Assembly (NCBI RefSeq): GCF_019393635.1
Contig: NC_057864.1
Coordinates: forward strand, 469,696,617-469,760,616
Length of the DNA: 64,000 nucleotides
Source: Dromiciops gliroides
Lineage: Eukaryota > Chordata > Mammalia > Microbiotheria > Microbiotheriidae
Direction: 5' to 3'
The position numbers were made by a program, and so were the translations under genes. The notes below the pieces were generated by a model that ran no database searches, was not told the DNA's origin, and saw only the letters and a program-made list of their open reading frames with translations. Each line of letters starts with the position of its first letter. Position 1 is the stretch's first letter. Positions 1 through 11,474 of this stretch are shown here, one piece after another.

Positions 1-57
1 GTGACCCTGGGCAAGTCACTTAACCCCAATTGCCTCACCAAAAAAAATAAAAAATAA
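1..57 (+). mobile_element. WSINE, 3' end only at window edge
   Basis: GTGACCCTGGGCAAGTCACT and the CAATTGCCTCACC/A-rich tail of the main SINE family are present. The rest lies outside the window. Confidence 0.85.
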
Positions 58-120
58 AATAAAATGAAAGATGATGGTGAAGGTTCCTCTCAACTCTGTG
101 ATTCTGCAGTTCCACTAGTC

Positions 121-270
121 TTTTTTTTTTTTTTTAGTGAGGCAATTAGGGTTAAGTGACTTGCCCAGGGTCACACAGCTAGTAAGTGTTAAGTGTCTGA
201 GATCGGATTTGAACTCAGGTACTCCTGACTCCAGGGCCGGTGCTCTATCCACTGCGCTATCTAGCTGCCC
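121..270 (-). mobile_element. WSINE (WSINE1/WALLSI-type tRNA-derived SINE)
   Basis: Complete inverted copy. On its own strand it has the tRNA-like head GGGCAGCTAG..GCAGTGGATAG with a B-box-like GTTCAAATCC, then the MIR-like core GTGTGACCCTGGGCAAGTCA and an A-tail. CCACTAGTCT flanks both ends as the target duplication. Confidence 0.9.
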
Positions 271-429
271 TCCACTAGTCTTTTCTTTCCCCACTAGTCT
301 TTAAATAAAGAAAAAACTCCAGGAGAATCTTTAATAGTCCCACATAGGCAAGACAATAAATTTGGGAGTGATCACAGAGATGTACCCCTTACTTTCCACT
401 ATTCTGGCAAAATTACAGAATTGATGAAT

Positions 430-2285
430 TTCAGTCTTTTAAAAAATGTTTTATTCATTTTAAACAAATAGAAAATGAGGGGAAAAAAGAACATTTCCAA
501 GTACACAGCAGAACATAAAGAGATGATTCAATATACAAACATAAATTTCCATTGCAGACTGTACTTTAAAAAAAAACAACTATGTAATAAATACTACCTA
601 TTGTTTTCAAGAATACCCTGCTTTTCTGTGCTTCCTTCTAAGTTTTCTTTTGTTCTCTGTGATGTACTTTTTTTTCTCTCCCTCCCCACCCTGCCCTAGA
701 GAAAGTTACAGTCAAATACGGATATATAGATATGCACACACACATATATGTAAGACCATATTATACATATTTCTATTTGTCAGTTCTTCAGAGATGAATA
801 GCATTTTTCTTCAAAGGTCCAAGTCTTTCCATGTTTTTTCTATAATCAACCAGCTCATCATTTCTTATAGCACAGTAGTATTCCATCACAATCATATAAG
901 ACAGCTTCCCCATTGAAGGACATCTATCGTTTTAACCAATCTGATAGATGTAAGATACTATCTCAAAGTTGATATAATTTGCATTTTCCTAACAATAATA
1001 ATTTAGAGCATTTTTTCATATAACTATAGTTTTGATTTCTTCATCAAAAAAGTGCCTGTTCATATCCTTTGTCCATTTATCAATTGGGAAATTACTTACA
1101 TTTTTCAAACAATCTTTTACTACTGTGTATTGTATGTCTACTCTCTTCTTTTTTTTTTTTTAGTGAGGCAATTGGGGTTAAGTGACTTGCTCAGGGTCAC
1201 ACAGCTAGTAAGTGTTAAGTGTCTGAGGCTGGATTTGAACTCAGGTCCTCCTGACTCCAGAGCTGGTACTTTATCCACTGTGCCACCTAGCTGCCCCGTC
1301 TACTCTCTTCTACTGATCTACCTTTCTATTTCTTAGCCAGTACCATATAGTTTTGATATTTGCTGCCTTATAATATAGTTTGAAGTCTGATGCTACTAAA
1401 CCTCCTTCCTTTTTTTATTAGTTTTTATGAAATCCTTGACCTTTCGTTCTTCCAAATGAATTCCATTATTTTTTCTAACTCTGTAAAATAATTTTTTCGT
1501 AATTTAATTGGGATGGCAGTGAATAGATTCGTTAAGTAAAACTGTCATTTTTATTATGTTGGCTTTGCCTACCCATGAACAATTAATATTTCTCCAATTA
1601 TTTAAATCTGATTTTATTTGTAAAAGAATGTTTTATAATCATGTTCATGTAGTTCCTGGGTCTGTTTCGTCAGGTATACTCACAGGCATTTTATAGTGTC
1701 TGCAGTTATTTTAAGTGGTCTAAAACAATATTAAATAATATTGGTGACAGTGCAGTTTCCCTGTTTAACTCTTTTAATTAAATCTATTTTAGCTTTAACT
1801 TTGTCTGAGATCATGATTGCTACCCCTACTTTTTTCTACAACAGCTGAAGCATAATAAATTCTATTCTAGCCCTTTATTTTAACTGTGTATACCTCTCAT
1901 TTTTTAATTATGTTTTTCTCGTAAGTAACATTATCAAATTCAGATTTTTAATCCATTCTATCCTTTTCTTTTTTATGGGTAAATTCATCCCATTCACATT
2001 GAAAGTTATAATTACTAGCTGTGTATTTCCCTTCATTCTATTTTTCCTCACTATCCTTCTCCCCTCTTTACCCTATCCCTAACCACTACCTTGCCCTCCT
2101 ATTCCTTAATCTACTAACCCCCTCTAATAGTTTCTCCCTTATCCTCTCCCCCAACCCTCCTAATTCTTAATCTATACACCCCCGTTTATCCTATGCCCTC
2201 ACCATCTTATTTCTTTATAAATTTAGAAGTCTTTTTATACCCTTCTAGATGTATATGCTATTTCCTCTTTAACCCATTTCTGATG
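430..2285 (-). mobile_element. L1 LINE, antisense, interrupted and internally deleted
   Basis: The 3' UTR (T-rich, from 436) runs into antisense ORF2 3' sequence (790-1060), then after a SINE into further ORF2 (1311-1780, with the conserved antisense GCCTTATAATATAG segment) and T/C-rich upstream parts up to about 2285. All frames are broken. Confidence 0.75.
1150..1297 (-). mobile_element. WSINE inserted in antisense L1
   Basis: Full-length; GTCTACTCTCTTC target duplication at 1137 and 1298. Confidence 0.92.
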
Positions 2286-2870
2286 AAGAATTTCAATCTT
2301 GAAAGGGACCTCAGAGGCCATCTCATCCAATCCATACCTGATCAAAAATCCCTTCCTCCACACCGTCAACAAGTCATTATTCAACCTTAGCTTAAAGACC
2401 TCCAGTGAGATGAAACTATCCCTCAAAGGAAGTCTTTTCCACTTGGGGATAGCTCGAATTACTGGGATTTTCCCCTAAAACTGTCCCTTTGCAACCTATA
2501 TCCATTGCCCTAGCGCTACCCTCTAGAGTAGAGCAAAATAGAACAACAGAAAGTTCTACCCTTCAAACCTCAAAACCTGCCACTATGTTGGGCTGTCTTT
2601 ACCCCTCTAAGCTGAGTATCTTGAATGGCTGCTATTGATCTTTGTATGGTAAATTCTTCAGCCTTCCCACTGTCCTGGCCATGATCATTTCCATGAATTC
2701 AGAATTATTAATATCCTTCCTAAAACGTGGCACCCAGAAGTAAACCCAGCACTTCAGATACTGTCCAGTCTGGGCAGAGGACCCGACTATCACCTCACAT
2801 CGGGGGCTTTCAAAAGGGCGTTCCAAGGCACACCAGTATGCCGTGAGTTTCACTATGAATTTTGGGTGTT
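2286..2870 (-). mobile_element. L3/CR1-type LINE relic, antisense
   Basis: Its reverse complement resembles the 3' part of the L3 copy at 24.3-25.0 kb. The recognisable stretch is GTGGCACCCAGAAGTAAAC..GGGCAGAGGACCC..ATCACCTC at 2730-2800. It is strongly diverged. Confidence 0.6.
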
Positions 2871-3225
2871 ATTGTAGATAAGAAAATTGTAAGTAATTTT
2901 GTTTACTATAAATTTTACTCACAAGAATTCATAGTATAGCAAATATAGTATTTGCAAAAATAAATAAAACTCGTTTCTGAAGGTGCTCACACAAACCTCA
3001 AAACACCTCAGACTTTGAACTTGCAAAGAACTCAATAAAAACAGCTGCTTTTTTGGAAGAGAAACTGCACATTAATGAGTCTCCCAGCTCTCCCATGGTG
3101 TTACCACCTTAGACATTCAATGTGCCACAAATACTCTTAGCAAAGAATTCCACACCATTTGCAACGTGGAAAAAAAGTGTGCAAACCACTTCACCACAAA
3201 CTCCCTCAATGGAGCCTAGAATGGG
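2871..3225. other. Unassigned AT-rich sequence
   Basis: No gene, known repeat or motif is recognisable here. Confidence 0.5.
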
Positions 3226-3427
3226 AGTTTTTAATCGGGGGCCCTCTGCCCCTAGTAGATGTCAAGGGACTCTGTGAATTTTTTAAAATTGATAAATATT
3301 TCGGTCTAATTGGTTTCCTTTGTAATCCTGTTCGTTTTATTTTATGCGTTTAAAAGCACCACTTTGAGAAGAGGTTCGGTGTTTTACCAGATTGCCAAGG
3401 AGGTCAATGACACACAAAAAGGTAAGA
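3226..3427 (+). mobile_element. Non-autonomous DNA transposon-like repeat, family 1 copy 1
   Basis: Shares AATTGGTTTCCTTTRTAATCCTG and the following TTTTATTT-ATGC block with 7566-7735 and, inverted, with 41122-41252. The ends read like TTCTTAACC.. / ..AAAAAGGTAAG, typical of hAT-like MITEs with GGTTCTTAACC termini. Confidence 0.5.
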
Positions 3428-3734
3428 TTCTGTCCTACCACCCCTGGCTTAAAGCCCCCAGGACGGTGGGTGAGCAACCTGAGACAGAGCTAATGGATGA
3501 CATGGACAAGGGTTACACAGGACAATAAGGCATGGATTGGTTGCTCTGTGCACTGACAGAGAAAGTACCATTAGGATGAGATCACTTATTTCAAAATAAG
3601 TTAATTCTAAGTCACAGGTTGAGGAATACCTGAGATGTCAAGAGAAATTTTGCATGTGTGTGGTACGTAGAAGGATGATCGTGGTAGATGCATATTACAA
3701 AGTTTCCACTTGTGGCTGCATTATTATTATTATT
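3428..3734. other. Unassigned sequence
   Basis: Nothing recognisable. It ends at the target duplication of the next SINE. Confidence 0.4.
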
Positions 3735-3883
3735 TTTTTTTTTTTTTGCGGGGCAATGGGGGTTAAGTGACTTGCCCAGGGTCACACAGCTAGTAAGTGT
3801 CAAGTGTCCGAGGCCAGATTTGAACTCAGGTACTCCTGAATCCAGGGCCAGTGCTTTATCCACTGTGCTATCTAGCCACCCCC
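3735..3883 (-). mobile_element. WSINE
   Basis: Full-length; flanked by GTGGCTGCATTATT at both ends. Confidence 0.92.
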
Positions 3884-5061
3884 GTGGCTGCATTATTTTT
3901 AAGGTCATTTAAACAGTCTTATGCTAGTAGCTCTGATACATAGAAAGGAGTGTTCTTTTATGCATCTTCTTGAATTCAAATCCAGCCTCAGACACCTCCC
4001 AGCTGTGTGACCCTTGAATGAATGACCATTATTTAAGGCACTGAATGTCAAATTTCTCATCATGTGAAATGTCTTCAAGTACAGCATTCTAAATATTAAA
4101 GAAGCATATGAAGAGGCAGTAATGTTAAGAGAGCTCTCACCCAGCACAAATGACTTGAGGAACATAGGGAAACATGCTAAATTTAAAATACGATTTCAAG
4201 AAATCGTACTTAACAGAATGTTGTGGTTTCATAGTCAATCCTCTCTTTTGTTTCTCTTTATACTGAAATTTTGTTTGTTGATTCATATTGATATAAATTA
4301 TACTATATACTAAAAATTCCTATTTGTTTATAACAAAATATTTTAAATAATTAATAAAATAATGATAAATTACTTTTGTCTGTGATATTACATCAAGTTG
4401 TCATTTGATCAATTATCCAAAGGACTAATAAGACTATTAGGAAGGTCAGAGATTTACTACATTTATACATATTATTAACTGTGATAATGATGAGTAAAAA
4501 CTTCAATTTAGATAAAGGAATACCCTGACTCATTTAAAAGATAAGTTGAACATGAACAATTTTTCTGCAAAGATCATTCTACATAATCCTAAGTGATTTA
4601 CAAAAGACAGAGACAGAGAGAGACTTGACATTTATTCCTGTCTTTCCAAAGAAGTTAACAAATCTTGGAGGAAAATAATAGTTATGAAATATGGTTTTCT
4701 CAAGTGTAACATGGGTAATTAGGAGAGAGGCCCCCAGAACTCTTGGGCTAGTACCTTTCCCATAGAACTGCTACACTCTGGTGTCTTCCCATTGTGCTAT
4801 ACTTATTTTGGAGCATATTTTTCCTTTGATCTTCCTTGGAAGGGAGGGGAGGGGACTTCTCTCCCTACTTCACAATCCCAGCAGCCTTGGAAACCTGGAT
4901 TCATGTCAATGGGAGTCAACAAGTGCTTGTCTAAATGAGCCTTAGACAAAGCTTTTCGATCATAGCTGACGTGTGTATATGTGTGTTTATTGACACTTCT
5001 AGTCCTTTCAGTAACCTTGAGTGTTTGAGAGGTCAGAAGATCTTTTGTCAGATGTGGGTTG
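3884..5061. other. Mostly unassigned AT-rich sequence
   Basis: A short SINE/MIR remnant (CAAATCCAGCCTCAGAC) lies near 3977-4010. The rest (4030-5050) shows no gene or repeat that I recognise. Confidence 0.4.
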
Positions 5062-5200
5062 GGGGCAGCTAGGGGGTGCAGTGGATGAAGCACCAGCCCT
5101 GGATTCAGGAGGACCTGAGTTCAAATCTGGTCTCAGACACTTGACACTTACTAGCTGTGTGACCCTGGGCAAGTCACTTAACCCCCATTGCCCTGCAAAA

Positions 5201-5249
<49 letters not shown>

Positions 5250-5310
5250 TGTGTATGTATGTATGTATGTATGTATGTATGTATGTATGTATGTATGTAT
5301 GTATATGTAT
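5062..5310 (+). mobile_element. WSINE with (TA)n(TATG)n tail
   Basis: A full SINE body (5062 to about 5194) is followed by A-tail, then (TA)n at 5210-5240 and (TATG)n to about 5308. ATGTGGGTTGG flanks both ends (5052-5062 and about 5307-5317), so the microsatellite belongs to the inserted unit. Confidence 0.85.
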
Positions 5311-5317
5311 GTGGGTT

Positions 5318-6066
5318 GGCCATGAGGAGGTGATTTCCAGAGAAGCTCTAGTAAAAAAAAGTGCTACCACCAGGATGATTCTACAACCAATGGGCTACAG
5401 CCAAAGCCATAGGTAGCAACCAAGAGATCTGGACCTTGTGAGTTGTTCAGGAAGGCTGATATGAGGTACAAGTGAATTGTCTGATTCATAGTCCCACAAA
5501 GCACCTTTAACTTTCAGGACAATGTAATAAAGTTGATGGGTTATTGTGGGGGGTTTTTAAGTATTTAATCCATGTTCATGAGTCTTTTTTTTATTTTAAG
5601 CATTTATTTTATGTTAACCATCCCATATGCAATAGCTGTTCTATCCCTGGTATCTCTTTTGTACACAGAGTACCTTTTCTAGAAGGTGCCCTATTAATCC
5701 CTTTTAGGAGAGACCCAAGACATGGTATATACATAAGCTTTGTTTAAGAGATCTGCACAGGAACTCTGAGATAGGACTACAACAAGCTAGACAATGAGAA
5801 AAAAGCCTTTGGGGTCAGGCCCAGTAGGACTGAACCTGCTTCATGGGAATCCGGATCAGGAGCCCCTTGTGAGAGGGAGCATCCCCAGTACATTGGGTAA
5901 CATCAGTACAACATGCAAATGGAAGTCAGAATTTGTAATATCAAAATGCATCATCCCAGAAACCCAAAACTTACATCAGACTCAGAAGTGAATGTGCTAT
6001 TGATTTGGTTCTTTGACATTCATGTCTGTCTTCATGCAGAATCAATCTCCCAAAGAAAGATAGTCA
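5318..6066. other. Unassigned sequence
   Basis: No gene or repeat was recognised. Confidence 0.4.
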
Positions 6067-6219
6067 GGGGCAGCTAGGTGGCACAGTGGATAAAGCATTG
6101 GCCTTGGATTCAGGAGGACCTGAATTCAAATCCAGCCTCAGACGCTTGACACTTAACTAGCTGTGTGACCCTGGGCAAGTCACTTAACCCCCACTGCCCC
6201 GCAAAAAAAAAAAAAAAAG
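6067..6219 (+). mobile_element. WSINE
   Basis: Full-length with a long A-tail from about 6203. Confidence 0.92.
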
Positions 6220-6322
6220 TGTTTAAAAAAAAAATTCGGAAGCAATCGAAAGTTTCTCCACAATCTGCCTTCTGTACCATGGCAATATTCCTACCCCAAG
6301 TTGGGTTTTTAGTGAACTATTT

Positions 6323-6482
6323 TGTTTGGGTTTTTTTGTTTGTTTTTGCAGGGCAATGGGGGTTAAGTGACTTGCCCAGGGTCACACAGCTAGTAAGTGT
6401 CAAGTGTCTGAGGCTGGATTTGAACTCAGGTACTCCTGAATCCAGGGCCGGTGCTCTATCCACTGCGCCACTTGGCTGCCCC
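6323..6482 (-). mobile_element. WSINE
   Basis: Full-length; TTTAGTGAACTATTTTG target duplication at 6308 and 6483. Confidence 0.92.
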
Positions 6483-6649
6483 TTTAGTGAACTATTTTGA
6501 CCAAAATCCACACTGTCTGAAGACTTGCATCTGAATGACTTTGGGCTGTCTCCAAAAATCAAGGCCACTTTCAAAGGACAAAGATCTCCCAGGCCGAGGA
6601 TAGGGTGAACTCTGAAGGCAGTTCCAAAGAAGGGTTCCAATAACATTTG

Positions 6650-7485
6650 AATGAAAGACATATTTTTTATGTAATAAACATTTTTATGTATAGTTCTGGG
6701 TTCCAATTTTTATCTCTCTTTTCCTCCCTCCCCTCCCTACTCGCTGAGGCGGCAAGCAATTAGATATGAGTTATATATGTATGATTATGCAAAGTATTAT
6801 CATATTTGTCATTTTCTACAAGAAAACTTGATTAAAAGAGAACAAATGAAAGCAAGTGAAAAATAGCATGCTTAATATCAGTTCTTGTAAAAGTCAAGTC
6901 ATTCACAGTTCTTCATCAAACAATATCACTGTCTCTGTACACACTGTTCTCTTGGTTCTGCTCATTTCACTATATATCAGTCCACACAAGTCTTTCCAGG
7001 CTTTTCTGAAGTCATCCTGCTTGTATTTCTTATAACACAATAATATTCCATCACCATCATAAACCACAGTTTGTTTAGCCATTCTCCAATGGATGGGCAT
7101 GCCTTTGATTTCCAATTCTTAGCCACCACAAAAAGAGCTGCTAGAAATATTTTTGTACAGATAGGTCTTTTTCTCTTTTGGGGGATGTCTTTGGGATATA
7201 AACCTAGCAGTGGTATTGCTGGATCAAAGGGTATGCACAGTTCTATAGCCCTTTGGGCATAGTTCCAAATTGCTCTCCAGAATGGTTGAATTTTTTCACA
7301 ACTCCACCAACAGTGTATCAGCGTCCCAGCTTTCCCACATCCCCTCCAACATCCGATATTTTCTGTTTTTGTTATGTTTGCCACTCTGATAGGTGTGAGG
7401 TGATACCTCAGAGTTGTTTTAATTTGCATTCCTCTGATCAATAGTGATCTAGAGCATTTTTTCATATATGATTATAGATAACTTA
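6650..7485 (-). mobile_element. L1 LINE 3' end, antisense
   Basis: The minus-strand frame at 6977-7465 gives an L1 ORF2 C-terminus: [71 protein letters not shown] and [11 protein letters not shown]. The 3' UTR follows toward 6650. It is 5'-truncated, like most L1 insertions. Confidence 0.95.
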
Positions 7486-7565
7486 GAACAAGTGTGAAGT
7501 CTCTCAAAGGTGACTACTTCCACAGAGTCAAACTTTGTTTGATTAAGTATTTTGATACACCTAAC

Positions 7566-7735
7566 TCATGGGTTCTTAACCTGCTAACTTGTTATTTTAA
7601 ATAAATATCTGGATAATTGCATTTCAATAGAATTGGTTTCCTTTATAATCCTGTGTATTTTATTTGATGCATTTGAAGATATAATTCTGAGCGGTGGTCC
7701 ACATACTTCCCCAGATATTGGCAAAGGGGTACAGC
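7566..7735 (+). mobile_element. DNA transposon-like repeat, family 1 copy 2
   Basis: Starts GGGTTCTTAACC and shares the AATTGGTTTCCTTT core with the copy at 3226. Confidence 0.55.
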
Positions 7736-8067
7736 ACATCGACCAGGTGAAGAACCCCATTATTTCATCAATGTTGGTACTTCCTCCACCAAAACAGATA
7801 ATTTCTCCACACACCCTATACAACTCCTGCCCAAGGTTTATCATAAATCCCCCATAAAGCACCTGTGGAGGGTGGTGGCAGCCTTGCTACTCTTTTTTGT
7901 ATCTTGAAAGTATTTGCATATCAGTCTGAGAGTTCTTGGGTTGTTTATCATTAACTTTAAGGTACTCCCACTCCTTTACCAAACAAAGAAGACCTGAAGC
8001 AGGGCTAGGCTTTCAATGATTCCCCAGACCCCCTTCCCTGCACACTCCTGCAAAAACCCCTCTATTA
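7736..8067. other. Unassigned sequence
   Basis: A 74-residue open frame (7633-7857) crosses it but starts in the DNA transposon-like repeat and has no recognisable homology. Confidence 0.4.
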
Positions 8068-8240
8068 GGGGGCAGCTAGGTGGCAGCTAGGTGGCTTAGT
8101 GGATAAAGCACCAGCCCTGGATTCAGGAGGACCTGAGTTCAAATCCGGCCTCAGACACTTGACACTTACTAGCTGTGTGACCCTGGGCAAGTCACTTAAC
8201 CCTCATTGCCCCACCAAAAAAAAAAATTTTTTTTTTTAAA
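8068..8240 (+). mobile_element. WSINE with a duplicated head segment
   Basis: GCAGCTAGGTG occurs twice in tandem at the head. An AACCCTCTATT-like target duplication flanks it. The tail is A-run then T-run. Confidence 0.88.
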
Positions 8241-9185
8241 CCAAACCCTCTATTTAATGCCATCATTGTAGGGGTTGCACTATGTGGTTGCCGATCACAG
8301 ATCACACTCTAATAAGAATTAAAATCACTAACTCAAAGGGCCATGGAAAGACACACCATGGATCTAACCCATTTGCTATGGCTACTTGCATGCAAAAAGT
8401 AGAGCTCACTGAGAATTTAGTCCAATAAAACCTGTGGTCTTTCTACACTAGGGATATCAGTCAAGAGAGACACAACATAGACACTTCTCAGAAGAGCTTA
8501 TAGTTGAATAAGAAGGAATCTATTTCAATGGTTGTTTGAAAAAGCCCAGTCTTCTACCTTTATCGTATATGTTTCTTACACCATCATGAAAGGTGCCCAA
8601 TGGAACACACTGGTCCTGCCAACGTTAGGGACCATAGTCCAAGGTGGAAAAGCTCTAGAGAAAGCTGTCACTTCCTCAGCCCCGATGACAAGCAGCGTGT
8701 CCCTTGCCTTTTGTACCCTGGCCAGCCCCATTTCTCAACCCTCCACTTGTACAAGCTTGTTAGCAGCATAATCTAATGAACCAGCTCTGCAGCCACTCGT
8801 CCTTGTTTGCTCTGGAGGGCAAAGGCTGCCAATGACCCAGCCCAGTTCCCAAACTCCTAAGTTTCCTCCTCTGTATACAATGGGGGGGGGGAAGGGCTGG
8901 AAAACTTTCATGCTGCTTTCTCGCTCCAACACTGTGACTCTGTGTGATCCCAGGGTTTCCATTTCTTTCTTCAAATTAGATTAGTGGAACCTAGGTTTCT
9001 CAGGAAGGCCCAGATGCTGTGGCTCGCTTACTAACTAGCTGTGTGACCCTGAACAAATGACTTCCCTTCTTTGGCTTCGCTTCCCTCACCCATATAATAA
9101 GTAGGGTGAACTGGATAAGCTTTGAAGCCCCTGCCAGCTATGAAAATGTCATAATTATAAGTTGCCTTATTCTTGCTGTTCTTTG
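8241..9185. other. Mostly unassigned, with a MIR-like part
   Basis: Positions 9020-9150 resemble a + strand MIR (CTAGCTGTGTGACCCTGAACAA..). The rest is unrecognised. A G-run lies at 8882-8891. Confidence 0.4.
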
Positions 9186-9360
9186 TTATAGTTCAGTCGT
9201 TTCAGTCACATCTGACTCTTTGTGAGCCCATTTGGGGTTTTCTTGGCAGAGAGACTGGAGTGGTTTTGCCATTTCCTTCTCCAGCACATTTGACAGGTGA
9301 GGAAACTGAGGCAAACAGGGTAAAATGACTTGCCCAGGATCACACAGTTCAACTAAATCC
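9186..9360 (-). mobile_element. MAR1-type marsupial SINE
   Basis: This second tRNA-derived family is marked by CATTTGGGGTTTTCTTGGCA and GCCATTTCCTTCTCCAGC on the + strand when inverted, then GAGGAAACTGAGG and the shared core. Confidence 0.82.
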
Positions 9361-9361
9361 G

Positions 9362-9480
9362 AGTCAACAAGCATTTAATGAGCGCCTACTATGTACCAGG
9401 CACTCTATTAGGTTCTGGGGGAATAAATGCAAAAGTGAAACAATGGTGTCCCCAAAGAGCTTCTCTTCTGGAGAGAAACA
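9362..9480 (-). mobile_element. L2 LINE 3' end, antisense
   Basis: CAACAAGCATTTAATGAGCGCCTACTATGTACC is the inverted L2 3' terminus. Confidence 0.75.
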
Positions 9481-9534
9481 ACATAAAGAGATAAATAACT
9501 GAATGAATGAATAAAGAAAGAAGGAAATAGATGA

Positions 9535-9790
9535 ATAAATCCACATGCACACATACATATAGGTGCATATACGTATACATGCACATATGCATGTATGTAT
9601 CAGGCATACACAAGATGTTCCAAAAGTCTTAGTGCAGTTCTAAGCTATGACAGTGTGTTTGTGTATATGTGTGTGCATGTATATAGACACACATATGTAC
9701 ACAATGTGCATGGGCACACGCCATGTACGGTATGTGCATGCACACATATGTGAGCCACTTACATAAACAGGTATACATCTATATATCTCA
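9535..9790. repeat. CA/TG/TATG-rich microsatellite block with a mariner-like scrap
   Basis: Imperfect CACATA/TGTGTATG repeats occupy both sides of a 37-bp segment at 9613-9650 (TTCCAAAAGTCTTAGTGCAG..) that resembles a mariner terminal region. Confidence 0.6.
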
Positions 9791-10029
9791 CAGGCTGAGT
9801 TTAACCTCCCAACCCCAAACTCCACTATCAGTTGAGGACCCCACCCCCCAAGCCCCAGAGCATGTCGAGCTACTTCTCTTCTTTGGGATAACCCTGAGGG
9901 ATTGAGAAAGGGTCTTCAGATCAATCATGAGTTCCCTGACTAATATGTCTCTACAATATCAATCACTAGTAATCATCGATCCAATATCAATTCACCAGGC
10001 ACTTGATCTCTCTTTAATATTATCTAACC
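9791..10029. other. Unassigned sequence
   Basis: Contains scattered CAATATCAAT words (9954-10013 and again at 10250) but no recognised element. Confidence 0.4.
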
Positions 10030-10155
10030 ATGGTGAAGTGGATACAGTATCAGTCCTGGAGTCAGGAGGACCTGAGTTCAAATTCACTCTCAGACATTTA
10101 CTAGTCGTGTGACCCTGGGCAAATCACTTAACCCCAATTGCCTCAAAAACAAAAT
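10030..10155 (+). mobile_element. WSINE, diverged and head-truncated
   Basis: ATTATCTAACCA flanks both ends. Body is recognisable from GTGAAGTGGATACAG to CCAATTGCCTC. Confidence 0.85.
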
Positions 10156-10377
10156 AACGGACACAAATGAATTATCTAACCACTGATTACTGCCCAACAT
10201 TTTGACTAGTAATGACTTCAATATCATTGATAAACAGCTGATATATCATCCCAATATCAATTAAGCAATTAACATTCATTAGTTTTGCAAAGAGATATTT
10301 ACTGGGAAAGTACAAAAAGAATGAAAGAATAACAACCTCCTAAAATAAATAGATAGATAGATAAATAAATAATAAAA

Positions 10378-10524
10378 GGCAGCGAGGTGATGCAGTGGAT
10401 AAAGCACTGACCCTGGATTCAGGAGGACCCGAGTTCAAATCTGGCCTCAGATACTTGACACTTACTAGCTGTGTGACCCTGGGCAAGTCACTTAACCCTC
10501 ACTGCCCCAGAAAATAAAAATAAA
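10378..10524 (+). mobile_element. WSINE
   Basis: Full-length, preceded by a short (GATA/AATA)n tract at 10348-10375. Confidence 0.9.
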
Positions 10525-10719
10525 CCAGGAGGCCTCTCTCAACTACCAGCTTGATTTCTAGGGGAGACAATACTCAGAACTAAAGTGATGACTATCAACA
10601 TTCTCCACCACCAAGTTCACTTCTGGTTGTGGCATAACTGGTAGAGAAGCTTTTCCTTGACTTTCTTAGCTACTGGACCCATCTAAGCTCTAGGGAAACA
10701 AAAAAAGGCTTTCTTTTCT

Positions 10720-10852
10720 TCTTTTTTTTTGAGGCTAGCGGGGTTAAGTGACTTGCCCAGGGTTACTGTCTGAGTGCCTAAGGCCAAATTTGAACTTGGG
10801 TCCTCCTGACTCCAGGGCCAGTGTTCTACCCACTGCACCACCAAGCTGCCCC
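10720..10852 (-). mobile_element. WSINE, diverged
   Basis: Inverted core and CTGCCCC head are present, but part of the middle is lost. Confidence 0.8.
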
Positions 10853-11035
10853 ATTACAGGCCCTGCTTTCAAGGAGTCTAAGGGGGCAGCAATATAAAAA
10901 CAAGCAATATGTGGGATAAATTTGAGATGATCAAGAGAGGGAACACACTCCTATTAGAGGGGACTGGGAGAAGCTTCGGGAGAAGCTTCAGTAGAATTTG
11001 AGAGGGTAGCTGGGATTGAAGGCAGCCAGATTTTA
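10853..11035 (-). mobile_element. L2 LINE fragment, antisense
   Basis: TTCAAGGAGTCTAAGG.. ATAAATTTGAGATGATCAAGAGAGG.. matches the order of the 18.2 kb L2 copy. Confidence 0.6.
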
Positions 11036-11474
11036 CAACTGGCTAACTGATTTATAGGAAGGAAAGGTTAATGCTAAAAGGAATGTGCTGAAAAGTTCAC
11101 TGCTGAAGGGAAACGATAGACAGGGTTCTGTAGGGGAGAAAAGGTGGCTAGAGGGAAGCTGCCCACTTGACTCACTGTTTGCTCAGCTGTCTGCTCAGCT
11201 GTCTGCTGTACCTCCACACCCTGCCCACCTGAGCATGACTCTGCCCTGTGGCCTCCTGGAGGTCTGGGCAGTGAGTCCCTGCCTGAGAACCCTGCCCCGG
11301 GCACACTGCTCTCTGTCCTTCCTTCTCACCTTCTACCTGCTTCACCTACACACCAGCTGCCGGGGTCCCCTACTTCCCTCCCTCCCTTTCCAGCTCCCCT
11401 TTATGTTGTGTCTCCCTCTATCAGAATGTGAGTTTCTTGAGAGTAGGGCTGTCCAAAGACATCCCCGCTAAGAG
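11036..11474. other. Unassigned C/T-rich sequence
   Basis: Two tandem CTGTCTGCTCAG units lie near 11186-11210. The open frames here have no recognisable homology. Confidence 0.4.

Noticed and set aside
6977-7465. 162-residue minus-strand frame
   Set aside because: It is a real protein relic, but of L1 ORF2, not a host gene.
9020-9150. Possible small gene fragment with a TGTGTGACCCTG motif
   Set aside because: The motif is the common core of MIR and marsupial SINEs.
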